Assembly (NCBI RefSeq): GCF_015221995.1
Contig: NZ_JADFFM010000001.1
Coordinates: 2,604,001-2,668,000, forward strand
Reading direction: 5' to 3'
DNA: 64,000 bases
Source of the DNA: Mucilaginibacter boryungensis
GTDB taxonomy: Bacteria; Bacteroidota; Bacteroidia; Sphingobacteriales; Sphingobacteriaceae
Both the position numbers and the translations under genes were made by a program. Below are positions 34,116-41,779 of this stretch, one piece after another. Within the stretch, counting starts at the first letter, position 1. Each line of letters begins with the position of its first letter. Under the pieces are notes generated by a model. That model was given only the letters and a program-made list of their open reading frames with translations. It was not told the origin of the DNA and did no database searches.

Positions 34116-34763
34116 ATGAAAAATGAGGAACTACAAAATTTAAGGCAGGATTATAGCGCAGCCACACTTACCGAAAAAGAAGTAAGGCAAGACCCTATTA
34201 ATCAATTTGATAAGTGGTTTAATGATGCTATAGCAGCCAACGTAAACGAACCGAATGCCATGACACTGGCTACAGCAACTATCAATGGCCACCCATCGGC
34301 AAGGATAGTTTTGTTGAAAGGCTTCAATAAGGAAGGCTTTATGTTTTATACTAATTACCTGAGCCGCAAGGGTAAAGAAATAGCAAAGAACCCTTTGGCA
34401 TCAACCGTTTTCTTTTGGCCTGAATTAGAGCGCCAGGTACGTATTGAAGGGACGATTGAAAAGTTAAGCCGGGAAGAAAGCGAAGCATATTTCCATAGCC
34501 GCCCAAAAGCAAGTCAGCTGGGCGCCCTCGTTTCTGCACAAAGCCAGGAAATTGCCGGCCGCAAGGTACTGGAAGAAAAAATGGTTGAACTGGAAGCAGC
34601 ATATGCCGATAAAGATGTGCCTAAGCCATCGTACTGGGGTGGCTATATCTTAAAACCCCGCCTGGTTGAATTTTGGCAGGGGCGCAGCAGTCGCCTGCAC
34701 GACCGTATAGTTTATAAAAAGATTGATAATAAAAACTGGAAGATAGTTCGCCTTGCACCATGA
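34116..34763 (+). CDS. pdxH: Pyridoxamine 5'-phosphate oxidase
   Basis: This FMN enzyme oxidises pyridoxine or pyridoxamine phosphate to pyridoxal phosphate. The 215-residue protein fits the family. It has the NAMTLATATINGHPSARIVLLKGF FMN site near 49, FFWPELERQVRIEG near 91, and the C-terminal FWQGRSSRLHDRIVY with the family signature. Its stop overlaps the nuoC start by 4 bases. The -7 promoter box is only 6 bases before the ATG. Confidence 0.95.
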   Translation: MKNEELQNLRQDYSAATLTEKEVRQDPINQFDKWFNDAIAANVNEPNAMTLATATINGHPSARIVLLKGFNKEGFMFYTNYLSRKGKEIAKNPLASTVFFWPELERQVRIEGTIEKLSREESEAYFHSRPKASQLGALVSAQSQEIAGRKVLEEKMVELEAAYADKDVPKPSYWGGYILKPRLVEFWQGRSSRLHDRIVYKKIDNKNWKIVRLAP

Positions 34764-35257
34764 TGCTTGCTGAAATAAAACAATTACTGATAGCTAAATT
34801 TGGTGAACAGGTGATTACCGGCGAGGAATTAATCGGCCTGCAGCCTGCCCTGCTCATCAATCCTGATGATATTGTTAAGGTTTGCCTTGAACTAAGGGAT
34901 AACCCTGCCACTTATTTTGATTTTCTTAGCTGTCTTTCGGGGGTTGATTACGGAGTGGAAGCGGGCCGTTTTGGTGTGGTCTATCATTTAACGTCCATCC
35001 CTTACCAAACGCAATTGGTTTTAAAAGTAAGCCGCGAACATGATCGTACGGGCGAAGCATTGCCCCATTTCCCAAGTATAACTACGGTATACAAAGCTGC
35101 CGATTGGCACGAACGCGAGGCTTACGATATGTATGGTATCTATTTTGAAGGCCACCCAGATATGCGCCGGTTGCTTATGCCGGACGATTGGGAGGGTTTC
35201 CCATTGCGTAAGGATTATAAAAACGCAGAATATTACAAAGGCATTAAAATAGATTGA
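34760..35257 (+). CDS. nuoC: NADH-quinone oxidoreductase subunit C
   Basis: This peripheral-arm subunit of respiratory complex I has 165 residues and the 30-kDa subunit signature HEREAYDMYGIYFEGHPDMRRLLMPDDW followed by FPLRKDY. It overlaps pdxH by 4 bases and is followed by nuoD. No nuoA, nuoB or nuoE onward is present on either side, so the complex I genes are split in this genome. Confidence 0.94.
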   Translation: MMLAEIKQLLIAKFGEQVITGEELIGLQPALLINPDDIVKVCLELRDNPATYFDFLSCLSGVDYGVEAGRFGVVYHLTSIPYQTQLVLKVSREHDRTGEALPHFPSITTVYKAADWHEREAYDMYGIYFEGHPDMRRLLMPDDWEGFPLRKDYKNAEYYKGIKID

Positions 35258-35291
35258 TTAATAATTGATAAACCCGGCCCTACCATCTACC

Positions 35292-36497
35292 ATGTCAAAC
35301 ACCACTTTACCATTATATACAGAAGCTTTAGAGCGCTATAACCAAAAAATAGCCCACGCCGCTACCGAAGATATGGTGCTGAACATGGGCCCGCAGCACC
35401 CATCTACCCATGGTGTTTTACGACTGGAACTGATTACCGACGGCGAGATTGTGAAAGAGGTGATCCCGCACATTGGGTACCTGCACCGCTGCTTTGAGAA
35501 ACACGCCGAATCGCTTACCTATCAGCAGACTATCCCGTTTACCGACCGTATGGATTACCTGGCCAGCATGAACAACAGCCATGCCTGGGTAATGGGCGTT
35601 GAACGGATGCTGGGTATTGAAAAAGATATCCCCAAACGCGTAGAGTATATCCGTGTGCTGGTATGCGAAATGAACCGTATAGCTTCGCACCTGATAGCCA
35701 TTGGCACTTACGGCATTGATATTGGCGCCTTTACCCCTTTCCTGTGGTGTTTCCGCGACAGGGAACATATTATGGGGATGCTGGAGTGGGCGTCAGGTTC
35801 GCGGATGTTGTATAATTATATTTGGGTGGGCGGCTTGTTTTACGATTTGCCTGTGGGGTTTGAAGAGCGTTGCCGCGAGTTTGTAGATTATTTCAAGCCC
35901 AAAATGGTCGAGCTAAACGGTTTGCTAACCGATAACCAGGTATTTATTAACCGCACAGCAAACGTAGGCATACTACCGCTTGATGTAGCCATTAATTATG
36001 GTTGCAGCGGCCCTATGCTGCGCGGATCGGGCCTGAAGTGGGATTTGCGTCGTATTGATAATTATTCTGCCTATCCTGAACTTGATTTTGAGATACCTGT
36101 TGGCACCGGCTTAATGGGGACAGTGGGCGACTGCTGGGACAGGTATAAAGTGCGGGTAGATGAAATTGAGGAATCGTTAAAGATAATCGAACAATGCCTT
36201 GACCGCCTGCAAAAGGAATTAAAACGCACGCCTGAGTTTGATCCGAGGGCAAAACTACCTAAAAAGATCATCCCAAAAGCGCAGGACTTTTACATGCGTG
36301 CCGAGAGCAGTAAAGGCGAATTAGGCTTTTATTTTATAGCCGATGGACGTACGGAAATTCCATTCCGCGTTAAATCGCGCGGGCCAAGTTTCAGCAACCT
36401 TTCGGTACTGCCCGCAATGGCTAAAAATGTAATGATCGCAGACCTGATAGCAATTGTAGGTTCAATTGATTTTGTATTAGGTGAGGTGGATAGGTAA
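35292..36497 (+). CDS. nuoD: NADH-quinone oxidoreductase subunit D
   Basis: This 49-kDa subunit forms part of the quinone-binding cavity of complex I. The 401-residue protein has [20 protein letters not shown] near the N-terminus, [13 protein letters not shown] near 60, and a long C-terminal core ending [10 protein letters not shown] choose ATG 35292 (MSNTTLPLY); the frame can be read from a TTG at 35265, but that is less likely. The gene is 34 bases after nuoC and is the last of the pdxH-nuoC-nuoD set. The nuclease-bearing palindromic element begins 30 bases after the stop. Confidence 0.95.
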   Translation: MSNTTLPLYTEALERYNQKIAHAATEDMVLNMGPQHPSTHGVLRLELITDGEIVKEVIPHIGYLHRCFEKHAESLTYQQTIPFTDRMDYLASMNNSHAWVMGVERMLGIEKDIPKRVEYIRVLVCEMNRIASHLIAIGTYGIDIGAFTPFLWCFRDREHIMGMLEWASGSRMLYNYIWVGGLFYDLPVGFEERCREFVDYFKPKMVELNGLLTDNQVFINRTANVGILPLDVAINYGCSGPMLRGSGLKWDLRRIDNYSAYPELDFEIPVGTGLMGTVGDCWDRYKVRVDEIEESLKIIEQCLDRLQKELKRTPEFDPRAKLPKKIIPKAQDFYMRAESSKGELGFYFIADGRTEIPFRVKSRGPSFSNLSVLPAMAKNVMIADLIAIVGSIDFVLGEVDR

Positions 36498-36527
36498 AGT
36501 AATAGTTGAACAAAACAATTTCCACTA

Positions 36528-36952
36528 CGTCATAGCGAGCGCCAGCGTGGCTATCCCCAATATAAAGGTCCGTTAGATATTTAAACCCAGGATATGTCAA
36601 TTCAAAAAGGCGGCCACGTTTACATTACAACTAATAAAACACATTCCGTTTTATACATTGGTGTGACATCGAATCTGATCAATAGAATTTGGGAGCACAA
36701 GAACAAAGTGCACCCCAAAAGCTTTACGTCAAAATACAATTGTGATATTTTAGTTTATTATAATTTCTATCCACTTATTGAAGAAGCAATATCTATAGAA
36801 AAATCGTTAAAGGACAGGAGCAGGAAATATAAAATTGATTTAATAAATGGACTTAATCCTGAATGGCGAGATTTGTATAACGACTTAACGTCTGAATAAT
36901 TTATATTCTGCTCTGCCTACCGGGGATAGCCACGCTATCGCTCGCTATGACG
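36528..36952. mobile_element. Compact 425-bp element: hairpin-pair ends around a GIY-YIG nuclease (subfamily C, ag)
   Basis: Inverted arms of 31 nt lie at 36528-36558 and 36922-36952, differing at two positions. Each arm contains ATAGC and its complement GCTAT and starts CGTCATAGCGAGCG at the outer end. Between them is one gene that leaves only 35 and 22 spare bases. The outer flank CCACTACGTCAT (36522-36533) is also found at the right end of the gene-free element at 1557-1568. The architecture, ends identical in plan to short repeats plus one nuclease gene, resembles an autonomous partner of non-autonomous repeats. Mobility itself has not been shown. Confidence 0.6.
36594..36899 (+). CDS. 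Single-domain GIY-YIG nuclease
   Basis: The 101-residue protein consists almost wholly of a GIY-YIG nuclease domain. The GIY strand appears as HVYITTNK (residues 8-15) and YIG as LYIGVTSNL (20-28). Arg31 and His35 follow on the first helix, with Glu residues in EEAISIEKSLKDR near 63. These fit the catalytic Tyr, Arg and Glu of the fold. It resembles the small YhbQ/UvrC-N-terminal-like class (COG2827) and carries no DNA-binding domain of its own. It lies entirely inside an inverted hairpin-pair element, so it may nick that element's own ends. A repair role is the alternative. Confidence 0.88.
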   Translation: MSIQKGGHVYITTNKTHSVLYIGVTSNLINRIWEHKNKVHPKSFTSKYNCDILVYYNFYPLIEEAISIEKSLKDRSRKYKIDLINGLNPEWRDLYNDLTSE

Positions 36953-36962
36953 GGTGGCAAAG

Positions 36963-37397
36963 TTAATTCAAATGAAAATAAACGGGTATGGTTAAAACCA
37001 TATTCACACTCTTTCCATCCTGCTTTGCGGGTGTCCAGGCAGGCATAGTTTTTATCAGCCGCAGGGTTTCAGCCTCGAATAGCTTATTACTGCTTTGCAC
37101 AATCTTTACATCTTTGGGTAAGCCTGTTTTCCAGTCTATCATAAAACTGACAAATACCTGTGCCGACAGGTCTTCTTTGCGTGCTTGTTCGGGGTAAATA
37201 ATGTGACTCTGCATATAATCGTACAAAGCACCGGCGCCGCCTTTAAATTCAGGTATCTGCTGCACATATTTTTGTGTTTTAGCAAATTTGGCCATATCCT
37301 CAATAAATTCATCGCGTGCCGGGTCATTTGCTATCTGGGCCCGGGTAGTGGTTACACCGGCTATGGCAAATAATAACAGGAAAAAATATTTTCTCAT
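36963..37397 (-). CDS. Secreted TonB C-terminal domain protein
   Basis: The 144-residue protein begins with a signal peptide (MRKYFFLLLFAIAGVTTTRAQ). The TonB_C-like domain from about 65 to 140 includes YPEQARKEDLSAQVFVSFMIDWKTG and LIKTMPAWTPAKQDGKSV, ending in VPVYFHLN-like strand residues. It lacks the membrane helix and Pro-rich spacer of a true TonB. Such proteins are common in Bacteroidota with unknown partner. It follows the anti-sigma protease gene leftward but is separated from it by a terminator. Confidence 0.85.
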   Translation of the reverse strand: MRKYFFLLLFAIAGVTTTRAQIANDPARDEFIEDMAKFAKTQKYVQQIPEFKGGAGALYDYMQSHIIYPEQARKEDLSAQVFVSFMIDWKTGLPKDVKIVQSSNKLFEAETLRLIKTMPAWTPAKQDGKSVNMVLTIPVYFHLN

Positions 37398-37421
37398 CTA
37401 AATTCAATAATTCATAAACAT

Positions 37422-37454
37422 AAAAAAAGAGACGCAATTTTTTTACGTCTCTTA
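37422..37454 (-). terminator. Intrinsic terminator after the sigma/anti-sigma pair
   Basis: On the minus strand AAGAGACG (37446-37453) pairs with CGTCTCTT (37427-37434) and is followed by a run of T (complement of A at 37422-37428). Confidence 0.75.
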
Positions 37455-37477
37455 CTGGTATACTTTAAGGAGTTTCC

Positions 37478-38587
37478 TTAATATACTTTTACCATAAACA
37501 CGTAGTTCTGCAGCTTTTTATATTGCTGCACACGGTTTAAGCCTGCTAATGTATTCTTATTATTCAGGCTTAATTTACCACTTAACGAATCAAGGGGTAC
37601 ATTTTGTATAGCCTTGTATAAATATCCTGCTTTCTTAGCATACGAGGCACCTTCGGTTTGTGTTTGCCTGCCCGATACAATACCTATGATACTGCCCTTG
37701 CTGTTAATTAAAGGCCCCCCGCTATTACCGGGGTTAACGGGGATTGATACCCGGTATTCGCTTGAATCGCTTTTGTAGCCATTAACTGAACTAACATACC
37801 CCCTGTCAAATACAGGTGAATCACCTTCAGAATAGCCTACAGCATATACTTCTTCGCCAACATCACTCTTAGCCCTGCGGAAGTTATATGGTAATGCCGG
37901 CAGGTTTTCAAACGAGTCATCATCTATTTTCAAAATGGCAATATCGTATTGTGGAGCGGTGTACACTAACTTGGCACGGTATGAATCGCCGGCAGCGTTT
38001 TGTACATATAAAGAATCGAACTTGCCGCTAACCACATGGTAGTTGGTAACAATATAACCATTGCTTGATAAGGCAAACCCCGACCCTTTATAATTACCCG
38101 GGCTTAATAATTTCTTCTTATTATGTATCTCGCTGGCTAACGCAGTAGTTTTAGTACTTAACTGATGCGTTGACTGTTCAATATGATCAAGCTTTGTTTT
38201 AAGCTCCTGATAATGAGGTTGGTTTATATTGGAGAAATATCCGGTAAAGAACATCGTAGTCAGCACCGCAAAAATAGCTACCGATGCGGCAACTGATATT
38301 TTAGAGTGATGGTTACGCCATAGCTGCACTATCCATGATGGGTGTACCGTCATTTCCTCAACCAGCGTATGCACATCTATCTCATCATGGATGGCGTTAA
38401 GTTTGCGCTCCAGTTCTAAACGTTCGCGGTACTGCTTAAGCAGGCCGGCAAAATGCAGGTGCTCGGCTATTTTGCTGTCAATATCAGCATTTTCTTTGCG
38501 CAATTGGTCAAAGTGGGCGCGTTCTTCGCTGCCCATTTCACCATTTAAATAGCGCTCAATTGCTTCTGTTAACTGGTAAGTACTCAT
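37478..38587 (-). CDS. Anti-sigma-like membrane protein fused to HtrA-type serine protease
   Basis: The 369-residue protein has a cytoplasmic N-terminus (1-96) resembling Bacteroidota anti-sigma regions (MSTYQLTEAIERYLNGEMGSEERAHF and following helices). One membrane span lies at about 97-118 and a coiled segment at 125-155. A periplasmic trypsin-like domain runs from about 160 to 345. The catalytic triad is visible: His184 in TNYHVV, Asp215 in YDIAILKID and Ser289 in NPGNSGGPL. No PDZ domain follows. It starts 12 bases after an ECF sigma factor gene, so it probably controls that factor. The sensor half may cleave or bind misfolded periplasmic proteins. The anti-sigma assignment of the N-terminus rests on context and general resemblance. 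Confidence 0.82.
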   Translation of the reverse strand: MSTYQLTEAIERYLNGEMGSEERAHFDQLRKENADIDSKIAEHLHFAGLLKQYRERLELERKLNAIHDEIDVHTLVEEMTVHPSWIVQLWRNHHSKISVAASVAIFAVLTTMFFTGYFSNINQPHYQELKTKLDHIEQSTHQLSTKTTALASEIHNKKKLLSPGNYKGSGFALSSNGYIVTNYHVVSGKFDSLYVQNAAGDSYRAKLVYTAPQYDIAILKIDDDSFENLPALPYNFRRAKSDVGEEVYAVGYSEGDSPVFDRGYVSSVNGYKSDSSEYRVSIPVNPGNSGGPLINSKGSIIGIVSGRQTQTEGASYAKKAGYLYKAIQNVPLDSLSGKLSLNNKNTLAGLNRVQQYKKLQNYVFMVKVY

Positions 38588-38599
38588 TTCTTTTTTCCT

Positions 38600-39169
38600 T
38601 TACTTCTGCTGAAAAAACAATTTCTTCAACCTTTGCAGGCATTTATATTTTTGAGTTTTGGCATTATCCGCATTGGTGTAACCAAACTTCTCGCAGATCT
38701 CCTGCATCGATCTGTCATTAATATAAAAGTCTTCGATAATTGTTTTACAAGGTTCGCCTAATAATTTAAGCGAGCTTTCCATTTTACCGAATTGTATATC
38801 GCGGTCGCTGTGCAGGTCAACATCCTCCTCAACAGGTAAATGCTCCTGAAAATCCCTGATATCCCCTCCGTACCGGTTCATTTGGCTTAAGCGTTTAAGC
38901 CATAAGCGCCTGCATACAGAGTAGATAAAGGTTTTCAGCTTGCTACTCAGCTCAAATTCGCCGCCTTTAACTTTGTTATAAAGAACTATAATAGCCTCCT
39001 GATAAATATCTTTGGCATCATCCTGGGTACCGCTATTGTTAATTATTAATTGCAATACCATTGGAAAGTAAGCGAGATACAATCTTTTCAATACCGTTTC
39101 CGAATTATTGAGTATGCCCAATATCACTTCATTATCGGTTGGCACACTGTTGTTCATCTCTTTACTCAC
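38600..39169 (-). CDS. ECF-type RNA polymerase sigma factor
   Basis: The 189-residue sigma-70 family protein has region 2 from about 27 to 95 (LYLAYFPMVLQLIINNSGTQDDAKDIYQEAIIVLYNK and the RRLWLKRLSQMN promoter-melting helix). Region 4 follows from about 125 to 180 (LLGEPCKTIIEDFYINDRSMQEICEKFGYTNADNAKTQKYKCL). It lacks sigma regions 1 and 3, as expected for ECF factors. It is the first gene of the pair with the anti-sigma/protease fusion. Its regulon is unknown; the divergent small lipoprotein genes 190 bases away are candidates. Confidence 0.92.
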   Translation of the reverse strand: MSKEMNNSVPTDNEVILGILNNSETVLKRLYLAYFPMVLQLIINNSGTQDDAKDIYQEAIIVLYNKVKGGEFELSSKLKTFIYSVCRRLWLKRLSQMNRYGGDIRDFQEHLPVEEDVDLHSDRDIQFGKMESSLKLLGEPCKTIIEDFYINDRSMQEICEKFGYTNADNAKTQKYKCLQRLKKLFFQQK

Positions 39170-39360
39170 TACTTAATACTATTTGCGCTAAATTGTAACC
39201 CATTATTCATAAAAAAAAATAAATCAGCTATAATATTATTGTTACCCGCCTTCCTTGCTGATGTTCAGGCCGATAAAGTTAAAATTAACTTAACATATCT
39301 TTAAAACATAACCCCCGGGATACTGGTTATATACCCTGAACAATAAAACATCACATCACT

Positions 39361-39618
39361 ATGAAAAACGCATTTAAAACATTTTGCCTTGGCGCGGTCA
39401 TTACCGTTTCAATAGCCGCCTGCAACGGTAACAATACGGCCAGCAGCGCTGATTCTACAAAAGTTGACTCTTCAAGTTCAGTAAACACCAAGACTGATAC
39501 TACCATTAAAGTTGATACCGCCTCGCCGGTAACGGATACTACAAAAAAAGTTGATACAATTTCTAAAACTGTTGCAAAGAAAACTGTAGCAAAAAAGACA
39601 ATAGTAAAAAATCCATAA
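39361..39618 (+). CDS. Small Thr/Lys-rich lipoprotein, copy 1 of 3
   Basis: The 85-residue protein has a lipobox (VSIAAC, Cys21) after MKNAFKTFCLGAVITV and a low-complexity mature part of Asp, Thr, Ser and Lys (DTTKKVDTISKT, AKKTVAKKT). There is no folded domain. A TATCTTTA box lies at 39296-39303. It is the most divergent of three tandem copies and is divergent from the ECF sigma factor gene. Surface anchoring is expected from the lipobox. Confidence 0.75.
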   Translation: MKNAFKTFCLGAVITVSIAACNGNNTASSADSTKVDSSSSVNTKTDTTIKVDTASPVTDTTKKVDTISKTVAKKTVAKKTIVKNP

Positions 39619-39735
39619 TTGCAATATTTTAAAGCTAATTCAAATAAATCGTAAATTTTTTCAATAAATGTGGGTTACCTTTTTATATTTGTGGGTATTA
39701 ACACTAAATTTATAATCACTTTAAAAAAATTAACG

Positions 39736-39945
39736 ATGAAAAACGCATTTAAATTTGGCTTTTTAGCTTTAGCTATCACTTTATCAGTTGCTGCTTGTAA
39801 AGGTTCTGGTTCAGCTTCTGCTACAGATTCAGCTAAAAAAGATTCTGCTGCTACTGTTGACACAGCTAAGAAAGATTCTGCTGCTACTGTTGACACAGCT
39901 AAGAAAGATTCTGCTGCTAAGAAAGATTCAACCAAGAAAATGTAA
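39736..39945 (+). CDS. Small repeat lipoprotein, copy 2 of 3
   Basis: The 69-residue protein starts at ATG 39736 (MKNAFKFGFLALAITLSVAAC); an upstream in-frame extension to 39670 is rejected because the signal peptide begins here. After lipidated Cys21 come repeated 11-residue units of the type DSAATVDTAKK, encoded by 33-base DNA repeats. The first 83 bases of the gene are identical to copy 3, so the two copies arose by recent duplication. Codons are more AT-rich and repetitive than in neighbouring genes. Function unknown. Confidence 0.75.
   Translation: MKNAFKFGFLALAITLSVAACKGSGSASATDSAKKDSAATVDTAKKDSAATVDTAKKDSAAKKDSTKKM
39841..39918 (+). repeat. 33-bp tandem repeat inside lipoprotein copy 2
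   Basis: Units 39841-39873 and 39874-39906 are identical and are followed by a 12-base partial third unit. Each unit encodes DSAATVDTAKK, so copy number changes keep the frame. Confidence 0.9.
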
Positions 39946-39966
39946 TTTTTCCTGGAAAGAAAATAG

Positions 39967-40000
39967 AACGCCTGGGTATTTTACCCGGGCGTTTTGTTTT
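39967..40000 (+). terminator. Terminator after lipoprotein copy 2
   Basis: A 12-bp stem with one G-U pair (39967-39978 with 39982-39993, GCCTGGG/CCCGGGC core) is followed by a T-rich tract. Confidence 0.8.
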
Positions 40001-40084
40001 TTATACTTTTTTAAAAAAAACGGGTTACCTTTTTTAATACCCGGTATTAATAAACAAAACTATAACACATAAAATATTTCAAAA

Positions 40085-40285
40085 ATGAAAAACGCATTTA
40101 AATTTGGCTTTTTAGCTTTAGCTATCACTTTATCAGTTGCTGCTTGTAAAGGTTCTGGTTCAGCTTCAACTACTGATACAGTTAAAAAAGATTCAACAGC
40201 TACTACCGTTGTAGATTCAACTAAAAAAGATTCAACTGTTAAGGTTGATACAGTTGTTAAAAAAGATTCAACTAAAAAAATGTAA
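40085..40285 (+). CDS. Small repeat lipoprotein, copy 3 of 3
   Basis: The 66-residue protein has the same signal peptide as copy 2 and a mature low-complexity part with repeated KKDST units (VDSTKKDSTVKVDTVVKKDST). The first 83 bases match copy 2 exactly, then the sequences diverge. The upstream word GGGTTACCTTTTTTA (40022-40036) resembles one at 39673-39684, so the duplication included the promoter region. It ends in a strong hairpin terminator. Function unknown. Confidence 0.75.
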   Translation: MKNAFKFGFLALAITLSVAACKGSGSASTTDTVKKDSTATTVVDSTKKDSTVKVDTVVKKDSTKKM

Positions 40286-40300
40286 TTTTTGCGGTAATAA

Positions 40301-40340
40301 AATAACAAAGCCCGGTCAATTTGACCGGGCTTTGTTATTT
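40301..40340. terminator. Bidirectional terminator between lipoprotein copy 3 and lysA
   Basis: A perfect 19-bp stem (40301-40319 with 40321-40339), core AAGCCCGGTC/GACCGGGCTT, serves both the rightward lipoprotein and the leftward lysA. Confidence 0.9.
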
Positions 40341-40358
40341 ACAGCTATTTTGTAGTTA

Positions 40359-41570
40359 CTACTCTTCAGAATAAACACTCTGCACCCTATCCCGCAGGTT
40401 ATAGCCCGACACCATTACCTCGCCATAAGCGCCGGCTGTACGTATGGCAATTAAATTACCACGTACGGATTCAGGCAATAACACATCCTTACGGAAACAA
40501 TCCGTGCTCTCACATATAGGGCCAACCACATCATACTTAGTCATAAGTTTTGAGTTTTGAGTTTTAAGTTCACCATTATTATTAACTGACTCATTACTCA
40601 TCACTGGCAACTGGCTACTAATATTATCTATCTGGTGATACGCCTGGTAAAGCATAGGGCGTATCAGTTCGGTCATACCGGCGTCCAGTATCAAAAAGTT
40701 CTTTTTCAAACCGTTCTTTACATACAATACCCTGGATATAAGCGATGCGCTATGCGCAACCAGGGCACGGCCCAGTTCAAAGTGAACTTCCTGATTTGGT
40801 TTTACTATCAAATGGTCGTTAAAAACCTTAAAATAACTTTCAAAATCGGGGATATTATTCGTGTCGGGATTGTAATAATCAACACCCAAACCACCGCCTA
40901 CATTTAATACTTTAATGGTAAAGCCCCGCTCTTCAAACCATTTATCAAGCTCGTTCACTTTTACGCAAAGGTTTTTAAATACCTCCATATCGGTGATCTG
41001 TGAGCCTATATGGAAATGAATGCCCATAAATTCAAGGTTGGTGCTGGCATGCAAAGCATCTGCTACATTAGGTAATTGCCATATATCCACCCCAAATTTG
41101 TTTTCTTCTAAACCAGTGGTGATGAAATGATGTGTATTGGCATCAACATTTGGGTTAATACGAATGGCCACCCGCGCGGTTTTTCCTTTAGTTTTTGCCA
41201 GGTCATTAATAATAGCTAACTCCTGTACCGATTCTACATTGAAGCAAAATATATCTGCTTCCAAAGCATAATTAATTTCTTTATCCGATTTGCCTACGCC
41301 AGCAAAAACCACCTTATCCTTACTAAAACCACCTTCAATAGCAGCCCTTACTTCGTTACCACTTACACTATCTGCACCAAAGCCGTAGGCTTGTATAGTG
41401 GAAACCACTTTGGGGTTAAAGTTGGCCTTCATAGCATAATGCACATGAAAATTATATTTAGCCGATGCCGTACGGCAGGCTTCCAGGGTTTGTTTCAATA
41501 AATTAAGGTCGTAGTAATAAAATGGCGTTTCTAAATTTTGAAAGCGGTTAATAGTGGCTGGGCTGAACAT
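40359..41570 (-). CDS. lysA: Diaminopimelate decarboxylase LysA (with low-complexity insert)
   Basis: This PLP enzyme (fold type III, TIM barrel) makes lysine from meso-diaminopimelate. The 403-residue protein has the PLP lysine in VHYAMKANFNP (Lys48), HFHIGSQITD near 186, the GGGLGVDY glycine loop near 225 and the active-site PICESTDCFRKD near 350, where Cys353 belongs to the partner's site. Residues about 318-344 (DNA 40539-40619) are a polar low-complexity stretch (SSQLPVMSNESVNNNGELKT onward) between HQI and KYDVVGPICES. In the family these are normally close together. The inserted DNA resembles intergenic TAAGTC/TTGAGTTTTAAG repeats elsewhere in the window. The frame is open and the catalytic residues remain, so the enzyme is probably active. 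Confidence 0.93.
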   Translation of the reverse strand: MFSPATINRFQNLETPFYYYDLNLLKQTLEACRTASAKYNFHVHYAMKANFNPKVVSTIQAYGFGADSVSGNEVRAAIEGGFSKDKVVFAGVGKSDKEINYALEADIFCFNVESVQELAIINDLAKTKGKTARVAIRINPNVDANTHHFITTGLEENKFGVDIWQLPNVADALHASTNLEFMGIHFHIGSQITDMEVFKNLCVKVNELDKWFEERGFTIKVLNVGGGLGVDYYNPDTNNIPDFESYFKVFNDHLIVKPNQEVHFELGRALVAHSASLISRVLYVKNGLKKNFLILDAGMTELIRPMLYQAYHQIDNISSQLPVMSNESVNNNGELKTQNSKLMTKYDVVGPICESTDCFRKDVLLPESVRGNLIAIRTAGAYGEVMVSGYNLRDRVQSVYSEE

Positions 41571-41779
41571 GCGTATTAGGGTAAACTTTATATGATAATC
41601 AAATATTAATAAACTGAATGGCTGACATTTACATTCCGAACAGGAAACTCCTTTTACGAAATGATGCGGGTGATTAAAACTTTCAATAAATAGCTATGTT
41701 ATTGAAAATATTTTTATCCTTGTATAACCCTTTATCAAGGCGCTAAAAATAAGATTTTAAACACTATATCGCTCTATAA

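Noticed and set aside
39675..39935. 86-codon minus-strand frame over lipoprotein copy 2
   Set aside because: It mirrors the tandem DNA repeat and has only a repetitive Ser/Val/Ala pattern; the rightward frame has a signal peptide and lipobox.
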